From: Ramlibacter sp. | GTDB lineage: Bacteria; Pseudomonadota; Gammaproteobacteria; Burkholderiales; Burkholderiaceae_C | NCBI GenBank assembly: GCA_030695945.1 | Contig: JAUYOG010000021.1 | Location: forward strand, 1 to 64,000 | Direction of reading: 5' to 3' | DNA: 64,000 bases | Notes under the pieces: model-generated | Seen by the model: only the letters and a program-made list of their open reading frames with translations | What the model was told of the DNA's origin: nothing | Databases searched by the model: none | Part shown: positions 1-8,162 of the stretch, piece by piece | How the letters are laid out: every line of letters starts with the position of its first letter | Numbering within the stretch: position 1 is the stretch's first letter | Program-made: the position numbers and the translations under genes

Positions 1-285
1 GAAGAGCTGTCCCGGGTGGGTTTCATCAAGACTGCCCAGCGCCTGGGCTTCAGCCTGGACGAGATCGCCGATCTCCTTAAGCTGGAGGACGGATCGAGTT
101 GCGCGCAGGCGCGGCAGAAGGCCCAAGCGAAACTCGCCGACGTCAGAGCCAAGCTGGCGGACCTGCACCGAATGGAGGATACCCTCGCGGGCTTGATCAA
201 ACTGTGCGGGACAGCGAAGGGCAAAGTTCGTTGCCCGTTGATTGCCGCATTGAGGAGGTCGCCGGCGATTCGGACACCCGTCTGA
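1..285 (+). CDS. merR: MerR mercury-responsive regulator, 3' part
   Basis: The gene runs in from beyond the left edge; the open frame begins at base 1 and stops at 285. The residues match the C-terminal two thirds of Hg(II)-responsive MerR: a QRLGFSLDEIADLLKLEDG segment, the long dimerisation helix, and a KGKVRCPLIAAL tail. The three mercury-binding cysteines of the family all have counterparts here (in SSCAQ, KLCGT and VRCPL), so the sensor looks functional. In known systems MerR represses and, with Hg(II), activates the mer operon. No other mer gene lies to its right, so any mer operon must be to the left of the window. The N-terminal winged helix is not visible. Confidence 0.9.
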   Translation, partial: EELSRVGFIKTAQRLGFSLDEIADLLKLEDGSSCAQARQKAQAKLADVRAKLADLHRMEDTLAGLIKLCGTAKGKVRCPLIAALRRSPAIRTPV

Positions 286-597
286 GCGCGCTGGCTCCAA
301 CGGTGAAGTCCGCGGTCGCGAGTAGCACGGCTGACAATTGGCGGAGAAGGCGCAACGCACGTCGGCATTTGAGAGAACAAAATCACCCCGCGAAACCACC
401 GCCGCGCTGCAGTTGATCAGCGTGCCCGCGGAGCACATCGCGATCAGCATTTGATGGCGAAGTGATCCTTCGCCGTCGCCTTCAGGTTGTTCCGCGTCGC
501 CAAAGTCACCGTAGTCCTAGTATTCGTAGTCGAAGGCAGCCCACAGGCCGGTCAGTTTGCACTTTGCTACAGTCCGCCTTGATCCAACGTCGGAGAA
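286..597. other. 312-bp stretch with no convincing gene
   Basis: Between merR and the next gene only short overlapping open frames are seen, none with a good ribosome site or recognisable protein. It may hold a decayed remnant and the promoter of the gene starting at 598. Nothing firmer can be said. Confidence 0.4.
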
Positions 598-1863
598 ATG
601 ATGCACGCCGCTGTCTCACTATTGATCGACCACTGGAAAGCAGACCCGCACGGGACATTCAACACCTGGTTCCTGTGGGAAGAACGGCTTAAGAATTTCC
701 GATCCATTCGCCGCGGCATTGGTCAGGTGGTGCGGGATATCGAGTCCGGAACCTTTGGCAACGTCTACCGCGGATCTTCCCTCGAGACCGTTGTGGGATC
801 TGTGGCCGAACAGCGGCAGATCTTCAGGGGGGCCGACCACGCATTCCTCTGGAAACCCAAGCTGCGCATCCCCGACATTTACGAGAACTTGGCCAACCAG
901 CGGGCGTTCGCGCGCCTGCTCAACGCCTGTGACTGCTGCGACACTGCATCGGAAGTGGTGGAGGCGATTCGCAAGATCGACGCCCTGGCGATCAAAGGCC
1001 TCGGCCCGGCGGTCGCCAACTTGCTCTACTTCATTCACCCCACCTTGGTTTGTCCATTCAACACGGCAATCGTCAAGGGCTTCAACGCTGTCACGGGCAG
1101 CAACGTGAAGCTGGGACGGTGGGACCACTACCTGTCCATGCGCGAAGGCATGATTCGCGTCAACGACGCGCACCGGCAAAAGCTCTCGAACGATCTTGGA
1201 GCGGTCGCCGGCCTGATGTTCGATGTGGGAAGTGGCCGCTACGCCGCCCCTCCTCGGCTCCAAGATCCCGGAGTGTTCGCGCAATGGGAGGCCGACCTGC
1301 TGCGCGTGCGCGAAGAGTCGGCCGCCGCGCAAAGGCAATGGGCGATCAATCGCAACAGCGATGTCACTCATACGGATATCCAGGGCTCATTGCGCGACTT
1401 GGGCAAGTCGCTGGGATTTGACGTCTGGATTGCCGCCAACGACCGAGGCCGTGTGTTCGGAACGGGCCTTCTGGGCGACGGCTGCCTGCAACAACTCCCG
1501 CCGGGGGTTGAACAGGGTTCGGACTCGATTCGCCTGATTGACGTGGTCTGGATGGAGCGGGAAAGCAGCCGGGTAGCCGCAGCGTTTGAGGTTGAACACT
1601 CGACCTCGATTTACTCTGGAATCGTGCGCATGCTTGATCTTGCTTTAGGAACCCAGGTAGCCGGGCAAAGCACACTCTTCCTTGTCGCTCCAGACAACCG
1701 GCGCGACGAGGTCGCGCAGCAACTCAAGAGGCCCGCGTTCTCGAGAGTGTCCGAACTGGGGATACGGTACCTCCCCTATAGCCAACTCAAGGCGCACCAA
1801 GAAGCCATTGGCAGGTTCGGCTCCAGTATCAAGCCGCTGCTCGAAATATCACAGCTGCTCTGA
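598..1863 (+). CDS. Orphan protein with HhH-like N-terminal half and nuclease-like C-terminal half
   Basis: A 421-residue protein of unknown function. Around residues 130-147 it has AIKGLGPAVANLLYFIHP, which looks like a helix-hairpin-helix of the glycosylase/DNA-binding kind. Around residues 312-345 it has IDVVW...AAFEVEHSTSIYSGIVRM. The acidic pattern (IDV, then FEVE) after a beta-strand-like stretch recalls PD-(D/E)XK nucleases, but the usual lysine is absent from the ExE position, so this is inference. There is no signal peptide or membrane segment. Two adjacent ATG codons (598 and 601) follow a GGAG; the second has the better spacing. It stands alone between merR and the copper cluster and could be a defence or repair protein. 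Confidence 0.7.
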   Translation: MMHAAVSLLIDHWKADPHGTFNTWFLWEERLKNFRSIRRGIGQVVRDIESGTFGNVYRGSSLETVVGSVAEQRQIFRGADHAFLWKPKLRIPDIYENLANQRAFARLLNACDCCDTASEVVEAIRKIDALAIKGLGPAVANLLYFIHPTLVCPFNTAIVKGFNAVTGSNVKLGRWDHYLSMREGMIRVNDAHRQKLSNDLGAVAGLMFDVGSGRYAAPPRLQDPGVFAQWEADLLRVREESAAAQRQWAINRNSDVTHTDIQGSLRDLGKSLGFDVWIAANDRGRVFGTGLLGDGCLQQLPPGVEQGSDSIRLIDVVWMERESSRVAAAFEVEHSTSIYSGIVRMLDLALGTQVAGQSTLFLVAPDNRRDEVAQQLKRPAFSRVSELGIRYLPYSQLKAHQEAIGRFGSSIKPLLEISQLL

Positions 1864-2011
1864 CCGCCAACGAGCCACCAGACACTGGCTGCCGGAAACA
1901 AATCCACCTGCCTGCCGGATCGCCGCGGACGGTCGGCAACCGGGGGCGCCTCAAGTTGAACGATCGCGCCAGGCAGCTGCACTCAGGAGACGCCTAACGG
2001 TCGCCTTCGCC

Positions 2012-2431
2012 CTATTTTTTCATCTTGTCCATCTGGTGTCCGCGCTTGGCCAGAAACTTGTCGATCTTGGCGATTTCCTTTCTTTGCGAGGAGATCACAT
2101 TTCTGGCCATGCTCTTCATCTCAGGCTCCTTGCCGGCCTTCAACTCCATCTCAGCCATGCTGATGGCACCCTGATGGTGCATTCGCATCATCATCGCGAA
2201 GTCGACATCCTGATCGCCAGACATTTGCATCGACGACATCTTGTCGTTCATGTCCTTCATCATGCCCTTCATGTCGCCCGGCGCCATGGCAGCGCCCTGC
2301 ATCGGCGCACTCGGCATGGCGGCACTGCCCGCCTTCGCCGGTTGGGCATGCGCCGCCGGTAGCGCCAGCATCATGGCCAGCACAATGGCGGCGATGCCGC
2401 GTCCGGATTTGATGGTCGGTATTGAGATCAT
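2012..2431 (-). CDS. DUF305 metal-associated secreted protein
   Basis: A 139-residue protein with an N-terminal signal peptide ending near AAHAQ and a Met/His-rich mature part. The DUF305 hallmark FAMMMRMHHQGAI is followed by an amphipathic helical tail with many lysines. DUF305 proteins are often found in copper and silver resistance loci and are thought to bind metal in the periplasm through Met and His. I chose the ATG at 2431 because AAGGA lies just upstream and the signal peptide then starts properly; a longer frame reaches 2506. It is the last gene of the leftward copper cluster, 35 bp after the Csp-like gene. Confidence 0.85.
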   Translation of the reverse strand: MISIPTIKSGRGIAAIVLAMMLALPAAHAQPAKAGSAAMPSAPMQGAAMAPGDMKGMMKDMNDKMSSMQMSGDQDVDFAMMMRMHHQGAISMAEMELKAGKEPEMKSMARNVISSQRKEIAKIDKFLAKRGHQMDKMKK

Positions 2432-2466
2432 GATAATTCCTTGTTCTGGGTAAAGGCGAAACGGGG

Positions 2467-2802
2467 TCAGGCGATCGCAGCCATCTTTCGGCACTGCTGC
2501 GCGCACTCCCTACAGGCAAGCGCGCAGTCCTGGCAATGCTGGACCTTGTGCGTGGCACACTCGTCGCCGCAGGCTTGGCAGACGTCAACGCACAGGGCGC
2601 AGATCGCTTTGGCGTGCTCGCTGCCGCGGGACATGGCCGCCGCAGCGAGCACACAGATTTCGGCGCAATCGACGTCGAATGCGATGCATCGAGCCATCGC
2701 CTTCACGTTCGGCTCCTGCAGGCAGGATGCTGCGCAGTGATTGCAGGCAACTGCGCAGGCGTTGCACGCCTCGATACAGGCGTTGAATTTTTGGTGGGGC
2801 AT
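2467..2802 (-). CDS. Four-helix-bundle copper-binding protein (Csp/DUF326 type)
   Basis: A 111-residue protein with 19 cysteines, arranged mainly as CxxC and CxxxC along predicted helices (C9, C13, C16, C20, C23, C27, C39, C46, C50, C68, C71, C75, C78, C82, C90, C93, C97, C100, C104). This is the pattern of bacterial copper storage proteins, whose four-helix bundle is lined by thiolates that bind many Cu(I) ions. No signal peptide is seen, so a cytosolic Csp3-like protein is the best guess. It lies between a small membrane protein and the DUF305 gene in the copper cluster, and would act as the copper buffer of the set. Confidence 0.9.
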   Translation of the reverse strand: MPHQKFNACIEACNACAVACNHCAASCLQEPNVKAMARCIAFDVDCAEICVLAAAAMSRGSEHAKAICALCVDVCQACGDECATHKVQHCQDCALACRECAQQCRKMAAIA

Positions 2803-2966
2803 TTTTTAAGCTCCAGAGTTCGGGTTAGCGGGCGATCGCGGCAATGGCGCGCGCCCCGTCTGATCCCGCCACCGATGTGCCGGGCTGCTGCCCCTCATCC
2901 CTGGACGCCGCTTCGCCGAAGCACGTCCCAACTCACTTGTCGGAGAACGATCCCGCGCGGCGTTGT

Positions 2967-3158
2967 TCACCGTCTTCGGGATTTCCTCGCGCGACGCGGC
3001 GGTCGTGGCCTCGGCTTCCCGATGCCCTTGCGCTTGTCGCGCCATATCAAAAAGAAGACCACTGCAAACAGCACCAGTGCGCCCACTGCGCCACCGACGA
3101 CTACGGTGCTCAGCGTCTCGTGCGAGGCGCTTTGTATCTTGAAGAGCTCGTGCGTCAC
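2967..3158 (-). CDS. Small single-span membrane protein with a basic tail
   Basis: A 63-residue protein: a short N-terminal part, one hydrophobic segment at about residues 18-38 (VVVGGAVGALVLFAVVFFLI) and a strongly basic Arg/Lys/Pro tail. No family is recognised. It sits 19 bp downstream of the CusF-like gene in the copper cluster, so it is probably co-transcribed. A protein of the same design (one span, then a K/R/P-rich tail) is encoded at 9824-10006 on the other strand. Confidence 0.5.
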   Translation of the reverse strand: MTHELFKIQSASHETLSTVVVGGAVGALVLFAVVFFLIWRDKRKGIGKPRPRPPRRARKSRRR

Positions 3159-3177
3159 GGCGTCTCGCTCGGGCTGC

Positions 3178-3507
3178 CTACTTCATGGGCTGAATCTCGC
3201 TGATCTTCAGCTTTCCGCCGTCATTCGAAGCGGCGAAACGCACCTTATCGCCGGGCGCCACCTTGTCCAGCATTGCCGCGTCGTCCACTTGGAACACCAT
3301 GGTCATGGGCGGCATGTCTAGGCTCTTGATCTCGCCGTGCTTGAGCGTGATCTTCTTGTTCTCCCTATCGACCTTGCGTACTTCGCCTTCCGCCATTTCG
3401 GTCGCTTTGACCGGTGCGGGGGCGGCCGACTGGGCAGCGCTGCCCAAGGACAGCGCCAGTGCGGCACTCAGGGCCGCGATGTTGATAAGTTGCTTGAGAA
3501 CTTTCAT
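3178..3507 (-). CDS. CusF-like periplasmic copper-binding protein
   Basis: A 109-residue protein with a signal peptide (MKVLKQLINIAALSAALALS...) and a small beta-barrel domain. The CusF signatures are visible: ITLKHGEIKSLDMPPMTMVFQV supplies the His and two Met copper ligands (H, MPPMTM) next to a conserved hydrophobic region, followed by GDKVRF. In Cus systems this protein carries Cu(I)/Ag(I) to a three-part efflux pump. No cusA or cusB is visible here, so it may serve as a scavenger or donate to a pump encoded elsewhere. A strong GGAAGG ribosome site precedes the ATG at 3507. Confidence 0.88.
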   Translation of the reverse strand: MKVLKQLINIAALSAALALSLGSAAQSAAPAPVKATEMAEGEVRKVDRENKKITLKHGEIKSLDMPPMTMVFQVDDAAMLDKVAPGDKVRFAASNDGGKLKISEIQPMK

Positions 3508-3692
3508 GACTTCCTTCCTTCGTAATGCTGAAAGACCGTGGCACGCCCGGCCTTGCCCAGCGATAGCACGTTGAACGTCAGTTCGAATGCATCCGGCTCT
3601 TCCTTGAGCAGACGACGGGTGCCGCGTACCGGCGCATGCCTCTCACCGCGTTTGACCACGGTCTCAGTGCTTGTGACCGACGCCATGTCCAT
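3504..3692 (-). CDS. Possible small basic protein between the cupredoxin and CusF genes
   Basis: A 62-residue frame fills the otherwise empty 156 bp between two copper genes. Its stop overlaps the cusF-like start in an ATGA arrangement and its start lies inside the end of the cupredoxin gene, which would suit translational coupling. The product is basic and matches nothing I know. It may be a real small protein, a remnant, or chance. Confidence 0.25.
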   Translation of the reverse strand: MDMASVTSTETVVKRGERHAPVRGTRRLLKEEPDAFELTFNVLSLGKAGRATVFQHYEGRKS

Positions 3693-4194
3693 TATTCGCC
3701 ACCATCGCAGCGACCTTGATCTTGCCGACCATGCCAGCTTGATAGTGGCCCGCGATCAGGCAGGCGAAGTCGAAGTCCCCGGCCCGGTTGAAGGTCCAGA
3801 CAAGCTCGCCCACTTTGCCGGGCGCGACGTGCGACATGTAGGGCTCGTCATGTTCCATACCTGGAAACTTCATCATCAGGGCGGCATGCTCATCGAGTGT
3901 CTTCTTGGTGCCGATCACGATCTCATGCATCATCTGACCGCTGTTCTTGACGACGAACCTGACCGTCTCGCCCTGCTTGACCTCGATCTTGTCCGGTGTG
4001 AATCGCATGTTGTCGCTCATCACGAGCTCGACGGTGCGTTTGGCGGCCTTCGCATCGCCGGCGATGCCCCAATCCTTCTGTTCCTTCGTGACCGGCCCGA
4101 CCTTCTTCTGCGGATGGGTTTCGCCTTCGTGAGCGACGGCTCCCAGCGAGGCAGAGACCATCGCTGCAGCCAGCAGTGCGTGTAAATATTTCAT
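3664..4194 (-). CDS. Secreted cupredoxin-domain copper protein
   Basis: A 176-residue protein with a signal peptide (MKYLHALLAAAMVSASLGAVAH) and a plastocyanin/azurin-like fold. Visible copper-site residues are the His in MMHEIV near residue 90 and a later Cys-His-Met set in DFACLIAGHYQAGM. The mature N-terminus (HEGETHPQ) and the C-terminus (GHGVGHKH) are rich in His and could bind extra metal. Family members are periplasmic electron carriers or copper binders in copper resistance loci. It lies 38 bp downstream of the multicopper oxidase gene, the usual pairing in betaproteobacterial copper clusters. Confidence 0.88.
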   Translation of the reverse strand: MKYLHALLAAAMVSASLGAVAHEGETHPQKKVGPVTKEQKDWGIAGDAKAAKRTVELVMSDNMRFTPDKIEVKQGETVRFVVKNSGQMMHEIVIGTKKTLDEHAALMMKFPGMEHDEPYMSHVAPGKVGELVWTFNRAGDFDFACLIAGHYQAGMVGKIKVAAMVANNGHGVGHKH

Positions 4195-4232
4195 GAATGA
4201 ATCCTTCTTGAACTTATGGCGGGATCGCCGGG

Positions 4233-5645
4233 TTAATGGCCGGTGTGGCCGCTTGGTTTACGGATCTGGACTTCGACGTCCTTCTTTGTTCTGGACTTGG
4301 CCGGCATCGAGCCCGAGCCTTCGGACTGGAAGCGGGCCGGGGCTGGGAGTTCCCCCTTGAGCTCGTACGCCACCGTGCCGGCGGGATGCTTGAACCATCC
4401 TGTGTTCTTGTAGTCGCCGGGCTTTTGATCAGCCCGAACCTTCACCACGGTGAACATGCCCCCCATCTCGACCGAGCCGAACGGGCCCTGCCCGGTCATC
4501 ATGGGCACGGTGTTGTCAGGCAGCGGCATCTCCATTTCCGCCATGTCGGCCATGCCGCGCTCGCCCATAACCATGTAGTCCGGCACCACGTTGGTGATGT
4601 CCTTGACGACCTTGCGGTGGTCGACGCCGATCATGGTCGGCACGTTGTGGCCCATTGCGTTCATCGTGTGATGGCTCTTGTGGCAGTGGAAGGCCCAGTC
4701 GCCCTCCTCGTCCGCCACGAATTCGATCTGGCGCATCTGGCCCACGGCGACATCGGTTGTCACCTCGTACCAGCGTGTGCTCTTGGGCGTCGGCCCGCCA
4801 TCCGTCCCAGTCACCAGGAACTCGTGTCCGTGCAGATGAATAGGGTGATTCGTCATCGTCAGGTTGCCCATGCGGATGCGCACTTTGTCGTTCTTGCGCA
4901 CGTTGAACGAGTCGATACCCGGGAAGATGCGGCTGTTGAAGGTCCACAAGTTGAAGTCGAGCATCGTCATGATCTTGGGCGTGTAGGCCCCCGGGTCGAT
5001 GTCGTAGGCGTTGAGCAGGAAGACGAAGTCGCGGTCGACCGGGTCGATGAGCGGATGCCTGCCTTTGGGATGTGTGACCCAAAATCCCATCATCCCCATG
5101 GCCATTTGCGTCATTTCGTCGGCGTGCGGGTGGTACATGAAGGTGCCGGGCCGGCGCGCCACGAACTCATAGACGAAGGTCTTGCCGGGCTCGATCGCCT
5201 TCTGCGTCAGGCCGCCGACACCGTCCATTCCGTTCGGCAGGCGCTGGCCATGCCAGTGAATGCTGGTGTGCTCGGGCAATTTGTTGGTAACGAAGATGCG
5301 GACACGGTCGCCTTCGACCACTTCGATGGTGGGGCCGGGCGACTGGCCGTTGTATCCCCACAGGTGTGCCTTGAAGCCAGGCGCCATCTCACGCACCACG
5401 GGTTCAGCCACCAGGTGGAATTCCTTGACCCCGTTGTTCATGCGCCAAGGCAACGTCCAGCCGTTGAGCGTGACCACGGGGTTGTACGGCCGGCCGCTGG
5501 CGGGTGCGAGCGGCGCCATGGTGTCCGGCCTGGTCTGTAGCACCGGCTCCGGCAGGGCCGCCATGGCGACCTTGCTGACCGACGCCGCGGCAACGGCGCC
5601 GGTGATCGCGCCCGCACCGGTGAGGAAGTTTCGTCTGTTTGTCAT
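4233..5645 (-). CDS. copA: Periplasmic multicopper oxidase, CopA/CueO type
   Basis: A 470-residue laccase-like oxidase that would oxidise Cu(I) to less toxic Cu(II) in the periplasm. A Tat signal (RRNFLTGAGAI at residues 4-14) fits export after folding. Type 2/3 copper ligands are seen as HWHG (130-133), HPH (172-174), NHPIHLHGH (from about 266) and the HCHxxxHxxxxM motif near 319 (HCHKSHHTMNAM), which also gives the type 1 site. The start at 5645 puts the twin-arginine motif at the N-terminus; the open frame extends to 5759 without support. It follows the TolC-like gene after 25 bp. Met-rich loops in its second half (ADMAEMEMPLPD) resemble those of CueO/CopA. The symbol is by analogy. Confidence 0.9.
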   Translation of the reverse strand: MTNRRNFLTGAGAITGAVAAASVSKVAMAALPEPVLQTRPDTMAPLAPASGRPYNPVVTLNGWTLPWRMNNGVKEFHLVAEPVVREMAPGFKAHLWGYNGQSPGPTIEVVEGDRVRIFVTNKLPEHTSIHWHGQRLPNGMDGVGGLTQKAIEPGKTFVYEFVARRPGTFMYHPHADEMTQMAMGMMGFWVTHPKGRHPLIDPVDRDFVFLLNAYDIDPGAYTPKIMTMLDFNLWTFNSRIFPGIDSFNVRKNDKVRIRMGNLTMTNHPIHLHGHEFLVTGTDGGPTPKSTRWYEVTTDVAVGQMRQIEFVADEEGDWAFHCHKSHHTMNAMGHNVPTMIGVDHRKVVKDITNVVPDYMVMGERGMADMAEMEMPLPDNTVPMMTGQGPFGSVEMGGMFTVVKVRADQKPGDYKNTGWFKHPAGTVAYELKGELPAPARFQSEGSGSMPAKSRTKKDVEVQIRKPSGHTGH

Positions 5646-5670
5646 TTGTGATTCCGTTGGTTCGCGCAAC

Positions 5671-7104
5671 TCAGTGCGCCGCGGCGTCTGCGCCACCTGT
5701 CGATACGGGCGTGCCGGGAGTGATGCCGCCAGCTGTGGCGCCGGCGATTGGCTTGCCAATGACGGAAGAAGACAGGGCCGCGTCGGCCAGCCAGAACTGC
5801 TGCTCCGAGTTGATTGCGGCCATCACGCTGGCGATCTGCACACGCGTATCCGCTAACAGCTCGAATACGCCGATCAACATGCCGTTGTAGCGCAGCACGT
5901 TCTCCTCGGCCATGGTCTTGCGCAGCGGCACGATCTCGTCGCGGTAATGGCGGGCCAGGTCGTAAGCCGTGCGATAGGCGGAGTAGCTCACCCTAAGGTG
6001 GGAGGAGGCGGCACGCACGACACCGTCGTACCTGTGAGCCGCGGCCAGGGACCGGGCGTTCAGCGAGGCGCGCTGCGCGTCGCCAAAGTCAAAGATCGGC
6101 AATGTGATCTCGAGCTCGTACCCCTTGCGGTTGCTTCGCTCACCGCTGTGGTTGTCGAACACGGTATCGCGCCGACCACCGATCTCCACGTCCACGAAGC
6201 TGGTGAGCAGATTCAACCCCTGGGCTCTGCCGGCCAGATCGACCTGTGTCCGGGCCAATTGGACATCGAGACGCTGCGCTGTGGCGGCTGCGCTCACTTC
6301 CGCCGGCGCCCGGGGCGTCTTCGGCAGGTCCGGTAGCCGGTCGGGGAGCTTCAGCTGAGCGGCTTGCGCGTCGGTCAAGCCCAATTGGCGAACCAGGTCT
6401 TCGCGCGCCGCGGTTGCCGCATGCTGGATGGAGGCGAGCTGCGCAACCGCGTCGGCATAAAACACCTGTTCTCGTGCGCGCTGCAGCTTGGTGAAATTGC
6501 CAACCTGTTGCAGCCGTTTCGCCAACTCGGCGCCGGCTTCCGCCGCCTTGCTCACTTGCTGGGCGTATTGCAGCGTCTGCCGTGCAGCGACCGCACGCAC
6601 CCAGGACTGGCGCACCTGGCTGACTCTCTCGACCACTTCGGTCGACAGCTGCAGCTGGGCCTGCTGCGCTTGGCTGCGGGCGACATTCTGGCGGGCTGGC
6701 AAAGTCAGAAGGTCGATCAATCCCACCGAAAGCAACCGGCCCAGCTCGAGTTCGTCGACGGAGCGGATGCGCTCGAAGCTGAAGATGGGATTCGCGATGC
6801 GACCGGCTTGGGCCGCGACCGCGAGATCGGCGGAGCTTTGCGCCAGCAGTTCCTGGACGGCCGGGCTGTTGGCAAGGGCCACTTGCACGGCTTCGGCTTG
6901 TCCCAGGGGCTGGGCGAGCAGACTCTCCGTCAAGGCACTGGCGGCCTGGCGTTGCGGCTCGGTCTTTCGCAGTTCCAGCTTGCCGCCGGTGAAGGACGGA
7001 TATGCCAGGTTGGTTTGCTGGGCGGCCTCGTCAATGCTTACCGCCGCGCAGCCTCCCAGCCCCAGCGCCAGCGCGGTTACACCCAGGAGATTCAATTTCT
7101 TCAT
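5671..7104 (-). CDS. TolC-family outer membrane efflux lipoprotein
   Basis: A 477-residue protein with a lipoprotein signal (GLGGC, acylation at Cys19) and two long coiled-coil repeats of the OEP/TolC family, as in CusC and CzcC. These proteins form trimeric outer-membrane channels for efflux pumps. No membrane-fusion or RND transporter gene lies in the cluster, so the channel must pair with a pump from elsewhere or do another job beside the oxidase. Its start overlaps the stop of the upstream gene by 4 bp (ATGA), and the oxidase gene follows closely, so the three are one operon. Confidence 0.88.
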   Translation of the reverse strand: MKKLNLLGVTALALGLGGCAAVSIDEAAQQTNLAYPSFTGGKLELRKTEPQRQAASALTESLLAQPLGQAEAVQVALANSPAVQELLAQSSADLAVAAQAGRIANPIFSFERIRSVDELELGRLLSVGLIDLLTLPARQNVARSQAQQAQLQLSTEVVERVSQVRQSWVRAVAARQTLQYAQQVSKAAEAGAELAKRLQQVGNFTKLQRAREQVFYADAVAQLASIQHAATAAREDLVRQLGLTDAQAAQLKLPDRLPDLPKTPRAPAEVSAAATAQRLDVQLARTQVDLAGRAQGLNLLTSFVDVEIGGRRDTVFDNHSGERSNRKGYELEITLPIFDFGDAQRASLNARSLAAAHRYDGVVRAASSHLRVSYSAYRTAYDLARHYRDEIVPLRKTMAEENVLRYNGMLIGVFELLADTRVQIASVMAAINSEQQFWLADAALSSSVIGKPIAGATAGGITPGTPVSTGGADAAAH

Positions 7105-7427
7105 TGTTTCGCCTTGGGCTGAGGAGCGTGGTGTGCCCCGTGCGGATCGGCCTCAGCCTTGTCGGGCGCCGCAGCCGCAGCCTCTTTGGCGTACGCGCGC
7201 CATCCCCCAACCTGTCGGACCGTCTCGTTGGCCTCTTTCCAAGGAGTCTGCTTTTCGTCGGAAAACGGTCGATAGCCGTCCATCGCGGAGCGGAAAGCAG
7301 CGGATGCCGATGCCTGCGGCACCGGGGCCGCCGACGGCCCCGTAGGGGAGCTGCCCTGGGCGAACAGCGTGCTTGCGGCCAATAGCGGAACCGCTGCCAG
7401 CCAGGACCTGGCCGAAATTGAATGCAT
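7101..7427 (-). CDS. Small secreted protein of copper loci, unknown function
   Basis: A 108-residue protein with a signal peptide (ending near LFAQG), a short conserved-looking core (AFRSAMDGYRPFSDEKQTPW) and a charged tail ending in His-rich PHGAHHAPQPKAKQ. I know of no function; similar proteins precede TolC/oxidase genes in betaproteobacterial copper clusters. Its stop overlaps the TolC-like start by 4 bp, implying coupled translation. The terminal histidines could bind metal. Confidence 0.7.
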   Translation of the reverse strand: MHSISARSWLAAVPLLAASTLFAQGSSPTGPSAAPVPQASASAAFRSAMDGYRPFSDEKQTPWKEANETVRQVGGWRAYAKEAAAAAPDKAEADPHGAHHAPQPKAKQ

Positions 7428-7532
7428 AAAAACCTCGTGTCTTGGGATACGACAGCCATAACCGCGCGGGCGATACGCGGCGAACAGGCAGGGGCGATGG
7501 AGGGCGCGAGCCGCGTTGCGGCTCGCGGAGGC

Positions 7533-7937
7533 CTAGGCGCGAGGCGGTTTGTCGAGGACCTGGGCCGGCCTCGAATGCATCAGCACGAACGGCTCCAACA
7601 ATGCGGTCTGTGGCGCCGAGGGAACCGCCACAAGCCGGGGCATTTCGGCAATTGCCACACTGTGGCAGCAGAAGGCGCAGACGCCGCACTTGTGGGGCAC
7701 CGGCGCCGCCGTCTGGTCAGCATCATCCCCCGTCTTCTGCTCGGCTTGCGTCGCATGGCTGTGCTCTGCCTGAGCTTGTTGCCCATCCTCGTGGTCATGC
7801 TGCACGGTCGCGGTCTGGACACCGCCCCCATGCACGCCAGGGCCGCACATCAGCGCCGACGCGGCAGCCAATCCCTGTAGCGGAATGGCGACCATGACGA
7901 GCCAGGCAAGCAGAAGGCGAAAACGACGCATAAGCAA
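7533..7937 (-). CDS. Secreted His/Cys-containing protein at the head of the copper operon
   Basis: A 134-residue protein with a signal peptide (MLMRRFRLLLAWLVMVAIPLQGLAAA), a His/Asp/Gln-rich middle (QHDHEDGQQ, EHSHATQAEQ) and a cysteine cluster KCGVCAFCCHS near residues 82-93. It looks like a metal-binding periplasmic protein, perhaps related to DUF2946-type proteins, but the family call is uncertain. It is the first gene of the leftward copper cluster; the operator-like site at 8147-8162 lies about 210 bp upstream. Confidence 0.65.
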   Translation of the reverse strand: MLMRRFRLLLAWLVMVAIPLQGLAAASALMCGPGVHGGGVQTATVQHDHEDGQQAQAEHSHATQAEQKTGDDADQTAAPVPHKCGVCAFCCHSVAIAEMPRLVAVPSAPQTALLEPFVLMHSRPAQVLDKPPRA

Positions 7938-8146
7938 ACTATTCTATCGACTGTGGCTCGGTATGTGTGTTCAGGAGATTCGCTCCCATCAGTGGTACGG
8001 ATACCACCCTGAGGGCTCGCTGTGCCCAGCTCCGACAGAGCTCCGGGACGGTCAGGAATGATCCGGACAGCCGAAAGTCTTCGCTAGAGACAACCCCTGA
8101 TCTCGCAAGCATATGAGGCGGGATATGACAGCAGCCCGACCGTAAC

Positions 8147-8162
8147 ATTACAAATTCGTAAG
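8147..8162. promoter_or_regulatory. Operator-like site upstream of the copper operon
   Basis: The 16-mer ATTACAAATTCGTAAG has near-palindromic TTAC...GTAA arms and matches the site at 9434-9451 at 13 of 16 positions. It overlaps the 3' end of the decayed ATPase gene, about 210 bp upstream of the first copper gene. It could be bound by a CopR/CusR-like response regulator, but no such regulator is in the window. Confidence 0.4.

Noticed and set aside
2806-3045. 79-codon minus-strand frame between CusF and the Csp gene
   Set aside because: It overlaps the small membrane protein in another frame and has an Arg/Pro-rich shadow-like composition.
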